Source: an uncultured Ruminococcus sp. (GTDB lineage Bacteria > Bacillota > Clostridia > Oscillospirales > Ruminococcaceae). From it: a stretch of DNA of 18,940 nucleotides. The stretch covers positions 1-18,940 of the forward strand of contig CAMJES010000009.1 in the NCBI GenBank assembly GCA_946404705.1. The letters run 5' to 3'. The translations under genes were made by a program, and so were the position numbers. Under the pieces are notes generated by a model. The model had not been told where the DNA came from, ran no database searches, and worked only from the letters and a program-made list of their open reading frames with translations. How positions within the stretch are numbered: the first letter of the stretch is position 1; every line of letters starts with the position of its first letter. Shown here one piece after another: positions 6,366-12,530 of the stretch.

Positions 6366-6394
6366 ATTATGCGCCCTTTATACGCATTTGTCAA
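6366..6394 (-). promoter_or_regulatory. Promoter of hicAB
   Basis: TTGACA (6394-6389), a 17-base spacer and CATAAT (6371-6366). The spacer and -10 box are covered by the palindrome 6369-6387, as expected for a self-repressed toxin-antitoxin operon. Confidence 0.82.
6369..6387. promoter_or_regulatory. Proposed HicB operator O1
   Basis: ATGCG-N9-CGCAT, a 19-bp palindrome overlapping the hicAB promoter spacer and -10 box. A second copy with the same half-sites and total length is at 6427-6445. The binding protein is inferred to be HicB or the HicAB complex. Confidence 0.6.
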
Positions 6395-6426
6395 TACATC
6401 AGAGAGAAAAAGGTGTATAATACTAT

Positions 6427-6445
6427 ATGCGTATATTGTACGCAT
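6427..6445. promoter_or_regulatory. Proposed HicB operator O2
   Basis: ATGCGTA-TATTG-TACGCAT, a 19-bp palindrome with seven-base half-sites. It sits inside a wider inverted repeat, GTATAAT (6415-6421) and ATTATAC (6444-6450). Its centre is 58 bp upstream of the O1 centre, so the two could be bridged by a tetrameric repressor. Confidence 0.55.
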
Positions 6446-6484
6446 TATACAAAATAAGCAGGTCAAATCTGAAATAAATACAAT

Positions 6485-6523
6485 GCGGATATGCCCACAA
6501 AAGAGCATATCCGCTTTTTATTT
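6485..6523. terminator. Terminator-like hairpin between tRNA-Arg and hicA
   Basis: A ten-base-pair perfect stem, GCGGATATGC (6485-6494) and GCATATCCGC (6505-6514), with a ten-base loop. The plus reading has a better T-run (TTTTTATTTCTC). The minus reading has ATTGTATTTATTT. The neighbouring genes both run on the minus strand, so it probably stops transcripts leaving tRNA-Arg before hicAB. Confidence 0.65.
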
Positions 6524-6605
6524 CTCTTTACTTATCATATTTTGCCCTATGTTGATACGGCTTGCAATGCACTTCTTGAACATAGGCAATTTAAGGGCAA
6601 AATTC

Positions 6606-6634
6606 AAGCCGCCTGCATCACCTGCAAACGGCTT
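6606..6634 (-). other. Hairpin just downstream of tRNA-Arg
   Basis: On the minus strand AAGCCG (6634-6629) pairs with CGGCTT (6611-6606), with an inner TGCA/TGCA pair. It is followed by GAATTTTGCCC. It begins 8 bases past the tRNA 3' end and may help 3' processing or weak termination. Confidence 0.35.
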
Positions 6635-6641
6635 CCCTTCA

Positions 6642-6718
6642 TGGTGCATCTGACGGGATTCGAACCCACGGCCTTCAGAGTCGGAGTCTGACGCTCTATC
6701 CAGCTGAGCTACAGATGC
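6642..6718 (-). tRNA. tRNA-Arg (anticodon CCG)
   Basis: The cloverleaf folds fully on the minus strand. The acceptor stem is GCATCTG/CAGATGC (seven perfect pairs), the D-stem is GCTC/GAGC, and the anticodon stem is TCAGA/TCTGA with loop CTCCGAC (anticodon CCG, reads CGG). The T-arm has loop TTCGAAT, with two G-T wobbles in its stem. The discriminator base is A and CCA is encoded (6644-6642). No intron or truncation is seen. Confidence 0.95.
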
Positions 6719-6744
6719 ATATGCTCCCGTTTTGCCGCGAGAGC

Positions 6745-6778
6745 ATTATATTATATGCAATTTAATTGGAAATATTAA
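6745..6778 (-). promoter_or_regulatory. Possible promoter of tRNA-Arg
   Basis: TTAATA (6778-6773), 17 bases, then TATAAT (6755-6750), with a second overlapping TATAAT at 6750-6745. The -35 box overlaps the last codons of the gene at 6762. The tRNA begins about 25 bases after the -10. Co-transcription from the flagellar operon is also possible. Confidence 0.5.
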
Positions 6779-7235
6779 GCTTTCTTCCCTTGCTTACATT
6801 GGCGGAATTTGATGAAGAGCAGTAGTCTGCGACCTGCTTGCTTTTTGCCGCTTCGTCAAGCTTTGCTTTTATCTCGTTGCGTTTGCGTTCAAGCCGTTCA
6901 TAAGCCTTCTTGTCGTTGCGGTTTATCTCCTCGCGAAGTTCCTGAACGCGCTTGATCTTATCCTGAAGCTGGAGCATCTCGCCGTTAAGGTCTTCGATCT
7001 CTTCAAAACGCATAAGCGCATTGATTTTATCCATTCGCTCGATCGACTGCTCGCTGACATACTGCTTGACTGCAACGGAGATCCCGTCCATGTTGGTGAG
7101 TATCTGCTGACGCTCCTCAATAAGATCGCCCACTCCGTCAATGCTGTCCTCGGTAATGATTCGGGAAGTGATTTCGTTATAGTGTTCAAGCTGATGAATT
7201 TTGTCGTCCATCAGTTCAATAATGGTTCTGTTCAA
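6762..7235 (-). CDS. Hypothetical coiled-coil protein in the fliT position
   Basis: 157 residues, mostly charged helices. I recognise no catalytic motif and no membrane segment. Residues about 75-130 (EEIEDLNGEMLQLQDKIKRVQELREEINR and beyond) look like a long coiled coil, and the C-terminus is Ser/Asn-rich. The start is TTG 7235, seven bases after AGGGGG. It directly follows fliS by 18 bases and ends the flagellar operon, which is where Bacillus subtilis has fliT (a FliD chaperone). A FliT-like export chaperone is therefore a reasonable inference from position and helical content, but sequence similarity is not evident to me. Confidence 0.6.
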   Translation of the reverse strand: MNRTIIELMDDKIHQLEHYNEITSRIITEDSIDGVGDLIEERQQILTNMDGISVAVKQYVSEQSIERMDKINALMRFEEIEDLNGEMLQLQDKIKRVQELREEINRNDKKAYERLERKRNEIKAKLDEAAKSKQVADYCSSSNSANVSKGRKLNISN

Positions 7236-7253
7236 ACGAACGCCCCCTTAGGA

Positions 7254-7619
7254 TCACATTTTTTTGCTTGCCTCGTCAAAAGCGTCGCGCAGTTCCTGAA
7301 AAAACGGTATCAGAGATTCAAGTATCTCTTTATCCTTCTTCATATTCGCCTGAATTATCTGTTCGCGGAAATACTGATACAGCGAAGCAAGATTATCGGT
7401 GATCTCGTAATTCTCCTTTAAGCTTGAATCGAGTGCGTCAACGATATCGCCGACTCTTGTAATGGAATTATGAGCCTTGGGGATATCCTTGTCTTCGATA
7501 TAGATTATTGCCTTTTTAAGCTCTGTTATAGCCTTGTCATAAAGTGCAATAAGAAGCTGAGCCGGAGTCATCGTCGTTACAACGTTGTTCATATATTTCT
7601 GATATGGATTAGGTACCAT
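7254..7619 (-). CDS. fliS: Flagellin export chaperone FliS
   Basis: 121 residues, the usual FliS size. The N-terminus VPNPYQKYMNNVVTTMTPAQLLIALYDKAITELKKAI matches the family's N-P-Y-x-x-Y...T-x-T-P-x-x-L-L-x-M-L-Y-D pattern, and LYQYFREQIIQANMKKD is the later helix. FliS binds the disordered end of flagellin in the cytoplasm, prevents early polymerisation and hands it to the export gate. Start at ATG 7619 with GGGTGG eight bases upstream; the GTG at 7631 lies in the ribosome site. It lies directly after fliD. Confidence 0.95.
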   Translation of the reverse strand: MVPNPYQKYMNNVVTTMTPAQLLIALYDKAITELKKAIIYIEDKDIPKAHNSITRVGDIVDALDSSLKENYEITDNLASLYQYFREQIIQANMKKDKEILESLIPFFQELRDAFDEASKKM

Positions 7620-7649
7620 AACCAACACCACCCGTTAATCTTTATAATA

Positions 7650-9530
7650 TTACATATCAGAGCTGAAAATAGAGGACTGGCTCTGCATATTTGCCATATA
7701 TGTCTCAAGTGCTGTAAACTGGCTCCAGTAACGTTCCATTTCATTTTCATATTTTGTCTGGAGGCTGTCGATAAGCTTCTGCATATTGTTTATCTGGTCA
7801 AAAAGAGCGTTTTTCTTCTCGGTAGTCGTGTTTTCAATTCCTGCAACGGAAGAAAGATATCCGACCTTTTTATCCTTTGTGGAGATAGCTCTGTCGATCT
7901 CGTTGTTAAGCGAAGTAGCAAGTCCCTTATCGGCATCAACAAAGAAGCTTGTAACCTTGTCACCGTAGTTCTTTATTGCAGCCTCAAGCTTACTTTCATC
8001 GACAACAAGCTTTCCGTTGCTCTTCCAGTCGGTAGCAAGCGTTACGCCCATATCATAGATAGTAAAGCCGTCGACCTTTGTCGAGGTAAGCGCACCTCTT
8101 ATGCTTGAAGCGAAAGAGGAAAGGTAGTTGTCCTGATAAAGAAGACCCTTCTTGGCTTCGTTATTCCACTTTTCGATCTCCTCGGGCTTCATCTTTTCTT
8201 CCTGCTCCTCGGTAAGAGGATCGTAGTAAGAGCCATTCTTCTTCGAACGCTTGGTCTGTATCTCACCGTAAACATCGTCAAGAAGCTTATTGTAAGCGTC
8301 AATGAACTTGATAACGGTATCCTTTATTGCAGAAGTGTCCTTTTCGGTCGTTACTGTTATCTCATCAACATCGTCAGCGGAGGAATCAAAGTCACCGAGC
8401 TTGCTGATGTTAATTGTTGTTCCGTCAAAGGTATAATCGTTGCTTGCACTTGTGTAGGTGGTGTAGTTTTCACCGTCCGTGCTGATAGTAACGGTACCGT
8501 TTTTGCCGTAAACGTCCTTCTTGGTGAGATCCTCGCTGCTGTTGAACAAGGAGTTAAGGAGATTTCCTCTGGTCTGTTCAATGTTTACCTTGCCGGCCGT
8601 ACCGGTTTCCGTGGATTCGAGCTTAAAGCTCTGCGACATAGTGCTGAACGATGCCTTAACGCCGATATCAGCCTTGTTGATAGTGTTTATAACATCACCG
8701 ATGGTATTGCTTTTCTCAAAAGTAAACTTCTTGCCGTTGATAGAAAACTCATACAATGCATTGTCATCGAGCTTGGTGTTGAACGCAGCATCGCCAAGCT
8801 TTGTTGTCGCAGACATTGTGCTTGAAGCAGTATTCGAAAGTCCGACAGCTTCGCTGTTATACTGAATGCTGAAGGTATGTCTGATACCGTCGTCTGCGTT
8901 GTTGAACACAAGCTCTGTTGTACCATCCTTAAATTCAAAGCCCTGATCATCGCTCTTTATATCCTTGAAGGTATTGTTTACCGCGTCAAGGAAGTTAGCT
9001 TTTGCGGTATCGGAATCGGTGCTTCCCGTGAACTTAACATCTCTTGTCGTTCCGTTAAAGGTCATCTTGACCGTATATTCTTTTCCGATCTCATTCTTGC
9101 TGAAATCAAGAGCGATCTGGTCGGTGGATATCGAACCTGTCGACTTGACCTGAGCAGCAGAAGCGGAGGTCGCAGCGCTGATATAATATGTAGCCGGAAC
9201 TGCGGAAGAATTAGCTGAGGCTGTGAGCTTGTCATTCGAGGATTCAGCCTTGTATTTGTTCATTATGGAATTTGCCTTGATAGAGGTATCGCTGCCCCAG
9301 TCAAGGAAATTCTTCTGAAAATCAGATATCTTGCTGATGCTGGAGCGGTAAGCCTCCTGCTTCCATTGAAGCGTCTGAAGCTTCTGCTTCTTTGCGTTAA
9401 GTCTGTTCTTGGTGTTGGCAGCCATTGCCTTAACAAGATTTTCAGTATCAAGACCGGACATAAGACCGGACATTCTGTTATTGCTCCAAAGACTTGAAGT
9501 CGATGATGTTGATGATGTGCTGCTTGCCAT
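7650..9530 (-). CDS. fliD: Flagellar filament cap protein FliD (HAP2)
   Basis: 626 residues, longer than the roughly 470-500 of well-studied FliD. The conserved N-terminal domain begins RMSGLMSGLDTENLVKAMA after a Ser/Thr-rich lead (STSSTSSTSS at 4-13). The C-terminal helices end with TALETYMANMQSQSSIFSSDM. FliD forms the pentameric or hexameric cap that folds flagellin at the filament tip. The central region is Ser/Thr/Asp-rich and carries the extra length, as in exposed adhesive domains. Start at ATG 9530 with AAAGGATG seven bases upstream. That ribosome site resembles a CsrA target. csrA precedes it by 14 bases. Confidence 0.95.
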   Translation of the reverse strand: MASSTSSTSSTSSLWSNNRMSGLMSGLDTENLVKAMAANTKNRLNAKKQKLQTLQWKQEAYRSSISKISDFQKNFLDWGSDTSIKANSIMNKYKAESSNDKLTASANSSAVPATYYISAATSASAAQVKSTGSISTDQIALDFSKNEIGKEYTVKMTFNGTTRDVKFTGSTDSDTAKANFLDAVNNTFKDIKSDDQGFEFKDGTTELVFNNADDGIRHTFSIQYNSEAVGLSNTASSTMSATTKLGDAAFNTKLDDNALYEFSINGKKFTFEKSNTIGDVINTINKADIGVKASFSTMSQSFKLESTETGTAGKVNIEQTRGNLLNSLFNSSEDLTKKDVYGKNGTVTISTDGENYTTYTSASNDYTFDGTTINISKLGDFDSSADDVDEITVTTEKDTSAIKDTVIKFIDAYNKLLDDVYGEIQTKRSKKNGSYYDPLTEEQEEKMKPEEIEKWNNEAKKGLLYQDNYLSSFASSIRGALTSTKVDGFTIYDMGVTLATDWKSNGKLVVDESKLEAAIKNYGDKVTSFFVDADKGLATSLNNEIDRAISTKDKKVGYLSSVAGIENTTTEKKNALFDQINNMQKLIDSLQTKYENEMERYWSQFTALETYMANMQSQSSIFSSDM

Positions 9531-9536
9531 GATCTT

Positions 9537-9548
9537 TCATCCTTTCAC
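9537..9548 (-). promoter_or_regulatory. CsrA-consensus-like motif over the fliD ribosome site
   Basis: On the transcript it reads GUGAAAGGAUGA, 9 of 12 against the CsrA consensus RUACARGGAUGU, including the essential GGA. It overlaps the csrA stop codon and the fliD Shine-Dalgarno. Inference only: no hairpin presenting the GGA in a loop was confirmed. Confidence 0.4.
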
Positions 9549-9775
9549 TTAGTATTTTTGTCAAGCAATGCTGCAAGAATGTCGATAGACGGCTTGTTTA
9601 TTGCAGCCTGCATATTAAATCTTTCGGTATCATAAAGCTCGCTTCGCGCGATCTTCACGCTGTCGGGAGCGTCAACGCCTATTTTGATACGATCTTTGGA
9701 GATCTCAACTATCGTGACCTTGATATTGTCGCCGATAATAATGCTCTCGTCCTTTTTTCTTGAAACAACCAGCAT
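9545..9775 (-). CDS. csrA: Carbon storage regulator CsrA (translational repressor)
   Basis: 76 residues with the full CsrA pattern: MLVVSRKKDESIIIGDNIKVTIVEI, then KIGVDAPDSVKIARSELY. The key RNA-contacting arginine R44 is present. Position 4 is Val where Leu is most common. The dimer binds GGA-containing hairpins and blocks ribosome sites; in Bacillus subtilis its target is the flagellin (hag) leader, and FliW sequesters it. The ATG follows the fliW stop with no gap, and its AAGGGGG site is inside fliW, so the antagonist and regulator are made together. No flagellin gene lies next to it. Confidence 0.96.
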   Translation of the reverse strand: MLVVSRKKDESIIIGDNIKVTIVEISKDRIKIGVDAPDSVKIARSELYDTERFNMQAAINKPSIDILAALLDKNTK

Positions 9776-10207
9776 TTAAGATTCCCCCTTTTTAAATGCA
9801 GGGAACTTAAGCGGATAATTCTCTGCCGCAATGACCTGAACGCCCTTTTTGGCAGCGGAATTTATCACGATCGGGCTTTTTAGATTTATAGTCGTGTTGA
9901 TATATTCATCGGGAACGACCGCCATACAAAGATAATCAAGCTCCGCACCGTCAGCCGCAAGAGTTTTCTTAGCTTGTGCATCAAGCTCAACGGAATAATC
10001 GGGAACAAATTCCTTCGGGTCAAAAACTATAAAGCAGAGGTTCTGATTGTCGATGCTCTGCAGCCACATCGGGTATTTATCCTCTCCGCAGGGAGAGAGA
10101 AGCACAAAACGGCGGTTTTCTTCAAAGGCGTAAACTCCGTTCGGAAAGTCGATGATGACCTCCTCGGAAATTTCCTCCTCGCCGAAATCTCTTGTTTTAA
10201 GTATCAT
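9776..10207 (-). CDS. fliW: Flagellar assembly factor FliW (CsrA antagonist)
   Basis: 143 residues, near normal for FliW. Family features are the start MILKTRDFGEEEISEEVIIDFPNGVYAFEE, the central FVLLSPCG...PMWLQSIDNQNLCFIVFDP and the later MAVVPDEYINTTINLKSPIVIN. FliW binds flagellin or CsrA in a partner switch: when flagellin is exported, freed FliW captures CsrA and lets flagellin translation proceed. Start at ATG 10207 with GAGG eight bases upstream; a GTG at 10237 would add ten residues without a ribosome site. It is coupled directly to csrA. Confidence 0.95.
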   Translation of the reverse strand: MILKTRDFGEEEISEEVIIDFPNGVYAFEENRRFVLLSPCGEDKYPMWLQSIDNQNLCFIVFDPKEFVPDYSVELDAQAKKTLAADGAELDYLCMAVVPDEYINTTINLKSPIVINSAAKKGVQVIAAENYPLKFPAFKKGES

Positions 10208-10249
10208 ATAAAAATCCTCTTTTAAGCAATAACGCACAAAATCTGTGCC

Positions 10250-10849
10250 TTATGCAATAACGTCAACCTCACCCTTGTAGTTGGGATCGGCGCTTCTGGG
10301 GAAATACAGCGGATCTCCGAGATATTCTATCTCAAGATCGGGCATCTGGCTGACGATAAACTCAATACTTCCGGGGATAAACTCAAATCCGTTTTTAAGA
10401 TCCGCGATAGAACCGATATCCGAACTGCTTTCGGAGTCGATCATGCTGTAATTAATGCTCAATGTGCCGTCATTGTAGCTTATGCTGCTTTCCTTAGACT
10501 TGGGAAGCCTGCTTAATATAGCGTCAATGCTCTGCGAAGTGCCGCGTGAAACGGGCGTGTTCACAGCCTCGGCAGCACCCGAAGCATTTTCCGAACCGCT
10601 TATCTTTGCAACAGCGTCATATGTGAGCGTAAGCGCGCTCTGCTGTACGGGTGACGGAACATAACTGTCGAGCTTAGGCGTAGAAATATCCACCTTGTAA
10701 GGCTGTGCAGCTACTCTTACACCGTCCGAACCTTTTGATATCTTTACAGATGGCGCCAGCGGATCTTCCTCTCGCGGCTTAAGCTGCGCGTTGGTCACAT
10801 TGACCTCGATCTTTATTGGAATATGTTTAATACTGAGAAGCTGCTCCAT
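10250..10849 (-). CDS. DUF6470 family protein (YviE position)
   Basis: 199 residues between flgL and fliW, the place taken by yviE in Bacillus subtilis. The N-terminus MEQLLSIKHIPIKIEVNVTNAQLKP resembles the DUF6470/YviE start, and the C-terminal EFIPGSIEFIVSQMPDLEIEYLGDPLYFPRSADPNYKG is likewise family-like. The middle is Ser-rich and low in complexity. There is no signal peptide and no membrane segment. The function is unknown; operon position suggests a late flagellar role. The Shine-Dalgarno is weak (AGGGATG) and looks like a CsrA target. Confidence 0.75.
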   Translation of the reverse strand: MEQLLSIKHIPIKIEVNVTNAQLKPREEDPLAPSVKISKGSDGVRVAAQPYKVDISTPKLDSYVPSPVQQSALTLTYDAVAKISGSENASGAAEAVNTPVSRGTSQSIDAILSRLPKSKESSISYNDGTLSINYSMIDSESSSDIGSIADLKNGFEFIPGSIEFIVSQMPDLEIEYLGDPLYFPRSADPNYKGEVDVIA

Positions 10850-10852
10850 AAA

Positions 10853-10864
10853 TCATCCCTGCTT
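10853..10864 (-). promoter_or_regulatory. CsrA-consensus-like motif over the DUF6470 ribosome site
   Basis: On the transcript it reads AAGCAGGGAUGA, 9 of 12 against RUACARGGAUGU, and it supplies the only Shine-Dalgarno for ATG 10849. The nearby fliW site (GAGGAUU) matches less well. Inference from motif and proximity to csrA. Confidence 0.38.
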
Positions 10865-10884
10865 TCCATTAATCATGCGTTTTG

Positions 10885-12513
10885 TCAAATAAAATCAAAA
10901 ATGCTCTTAGGAAGAATATTGGCGCTGAGCTGAAGCAGCGCATTGTATGCAGCTTCAGTAGCCTCCATATTGGTGATCTCCTCATTCATATCGCAGCCTT
11001 CAACGTCATTCTGACGCTCCTGAAGGCTCATCTTGTATTCTTCATCCTTTTCAAGATAGAACTCTGTACTCTTCTGATTTGCGCCGAGCGTTGTTATCTC
11101 GGTAAGGATACCTGTGTTTGCGGTATCGAGCAGATCTATCGTAGCATTTGCACGGGAAACATCGCCTGCTCTGAGCGCGTCCGCAGCGTCATAGATAAGC
11201 TGAACGAAGTTTTTGCTGAACTGCATATCAAAGCTCGGCTTAGAGAATGGGTCTTCATCGTTAAAGCTTGAATTTACTGCATTCTCAATAGTCGTAAATC
11301 CTGTACCGGTGATCTTTGCGCCGTTCATGCTGACATCTACGGCAGTTCCGACCTGAACCTCACCCTGAGCATTGTATTTTATGCCGATTCCGATATCAAC
11401 ATATATCGGCTTGCAGCCGCCGACCTCGTTTGCCTCAACATTGAAGTATTTATAATCGGCAGGTCTTGAATAAACAATGTTTCCTGCGCCGTCATCTTCA
11501 GCCTTGTAGTATTGGAAGTTCGGGTCATTGTTTGCTTTTGCGGCGTTGTAGTCAGCCTCGGTGATAATTTCGTATGTACCCGGTTCCTTTATGATAGAAC
11601 CGTCACCGTTGGAGTTGATGTAATCATCCTCGGTCGCAGGTTCCTTTGTGTAGTAGCGGAAACCTACTTCGTAATATTTTGTGACTGTTTCGGTCTTGTA
11701 GTATTTTCCATTCTCGGTGCTGTATGCAGGATCGCCGGCAACATAATCCGCTTCATCGATCTCCGATGTTACCAGATGCGACTCCTTCTTTACAGCCTCG
11801 GGGTCAGCGGCATTTCCGCCTGTTCCGTTAAGAATATCGTTGTACTCGGCTTCGGTGATCTCCTTGTCATAACCCTCGTCATAAGCAATTCTCATAACGG
11901 AATCGGTATCTCCGGCATTAAAGGCGGTATAAAACTCTGCCTTTGTTATTCTTTCCTTGTAATGCGTACCGTCAGCGCTTATATCCTCTATCGGAACTCC
12001 GTTGTAAGTAACTATCTTATGTCCCGTAACGGGGTCAAGTGCGTTTGTCACACCGTCTGCTTCTTTAAGCAAACCGAAAGCAGGAGATGAATTGTTAGTT
12101 CCTCCGAAGAGATTTCGCTCTGCATAATCGGCGTTGAGCGTTCTGAGCGCACCGTCGGCGTACTCGTCAAGCTCGTGGGCAATAATATCGAGCTGATCCT
12201 GACTGTAAGTACCGTTGCAAGCCTGATCGAGCTTGGTCGAAACATCAATATATACCTTATTTGCAAGAGTATAAAGGTTTTCTTCTGCAGCTTTGTAAAG
12301 TCCCTGAGTGAACTTGAGGTTGGAATCATACATATCAAGATCCTGCAGATTCTTGCGGACTGTCATTGCCTTGCTGGCATTGATAGCGTTTTCGGACGCT
12401 CTGAAATAGTCCATCTGCGACCATATCTTCTGCATACTCTTATTGTAGTTGGAAAGAACTCTGTTGTTGTTTTTAAGATATTTTCTGTCTGTGAAGCTCT
12501 GAGTAATCCTCAT
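10885..12513 (-). CDS. flgL: Flagellar hook-filament junction protein FlgL (HAP3), expanded
   Basis: 542 residues, against about 300 for well-studied FlgL. The conserved flagellin-like N-terminus (MRITQSFTDRKYLKNNNRVL to NLFGGTN near 140) and C-terminus (from about 430 through MEATEAAYNALLQLSANILPKSIFDFI) are intact, so it should still form the junction between FlgK and the filament. The extra 200-plus residues (about 175-375) are acidic and Tyr-rich. They contain five copies of an I-T-E-A-D-Y-like motif at 189, 219, 252, 293 and 317. Start at ATG 12513 after CCGGAGG, 17 bases past flgK. The insert should lie on the outer surface of the filament. Confidence 0.92.
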   Translation of the reverse strand: MRITQSFTDRKYLKNNNRVLSNYNKSMQKIWSQMDYFRASENAINASKAMTVRKNLQDLDMYDSNLKFTQGLYKAAEENLYTLANKVYIDVSTKLDQACNGTYSQDQLDIIAHELDEYADGALRTLNADYAERNLFGGTNNSSPAFGLLKEADGVTNALDPVTGHKIVTYNGVPIEDISADGTHYKERITKAEFYTAFNAGDTDSVMRIAYDEGYDKEITEAEYNDILNGTGGNAADPEAVKKESHLVTSEIDEADYVAGDPAYSTENGKYYKTETVTKYYEVGFRYYTKEPATEDDYINSNGDGSIIKEPGTYEIITEADYNAAKANNDPNFQYYKAEDDGAGNIVYSRPADYKYFNVEANEVGGCKPIYVDIGIGIKYNAQGEVQVGTAVDVSMNGAKITGTGFTTIENAVNSSFNDEDPFSKPSFDMQFSKNFVQLIYDAADALRAGDVSRANATIDLLDTANTGILTEITTLGANQKSTEFYLEKDEEYKMSLQERQNDVEGCDMNEEITNMEATEAAYNALLQLSANILPKSIFDFI

Positions 12514-12530
12514 TTTAAATCAACCTCCGG

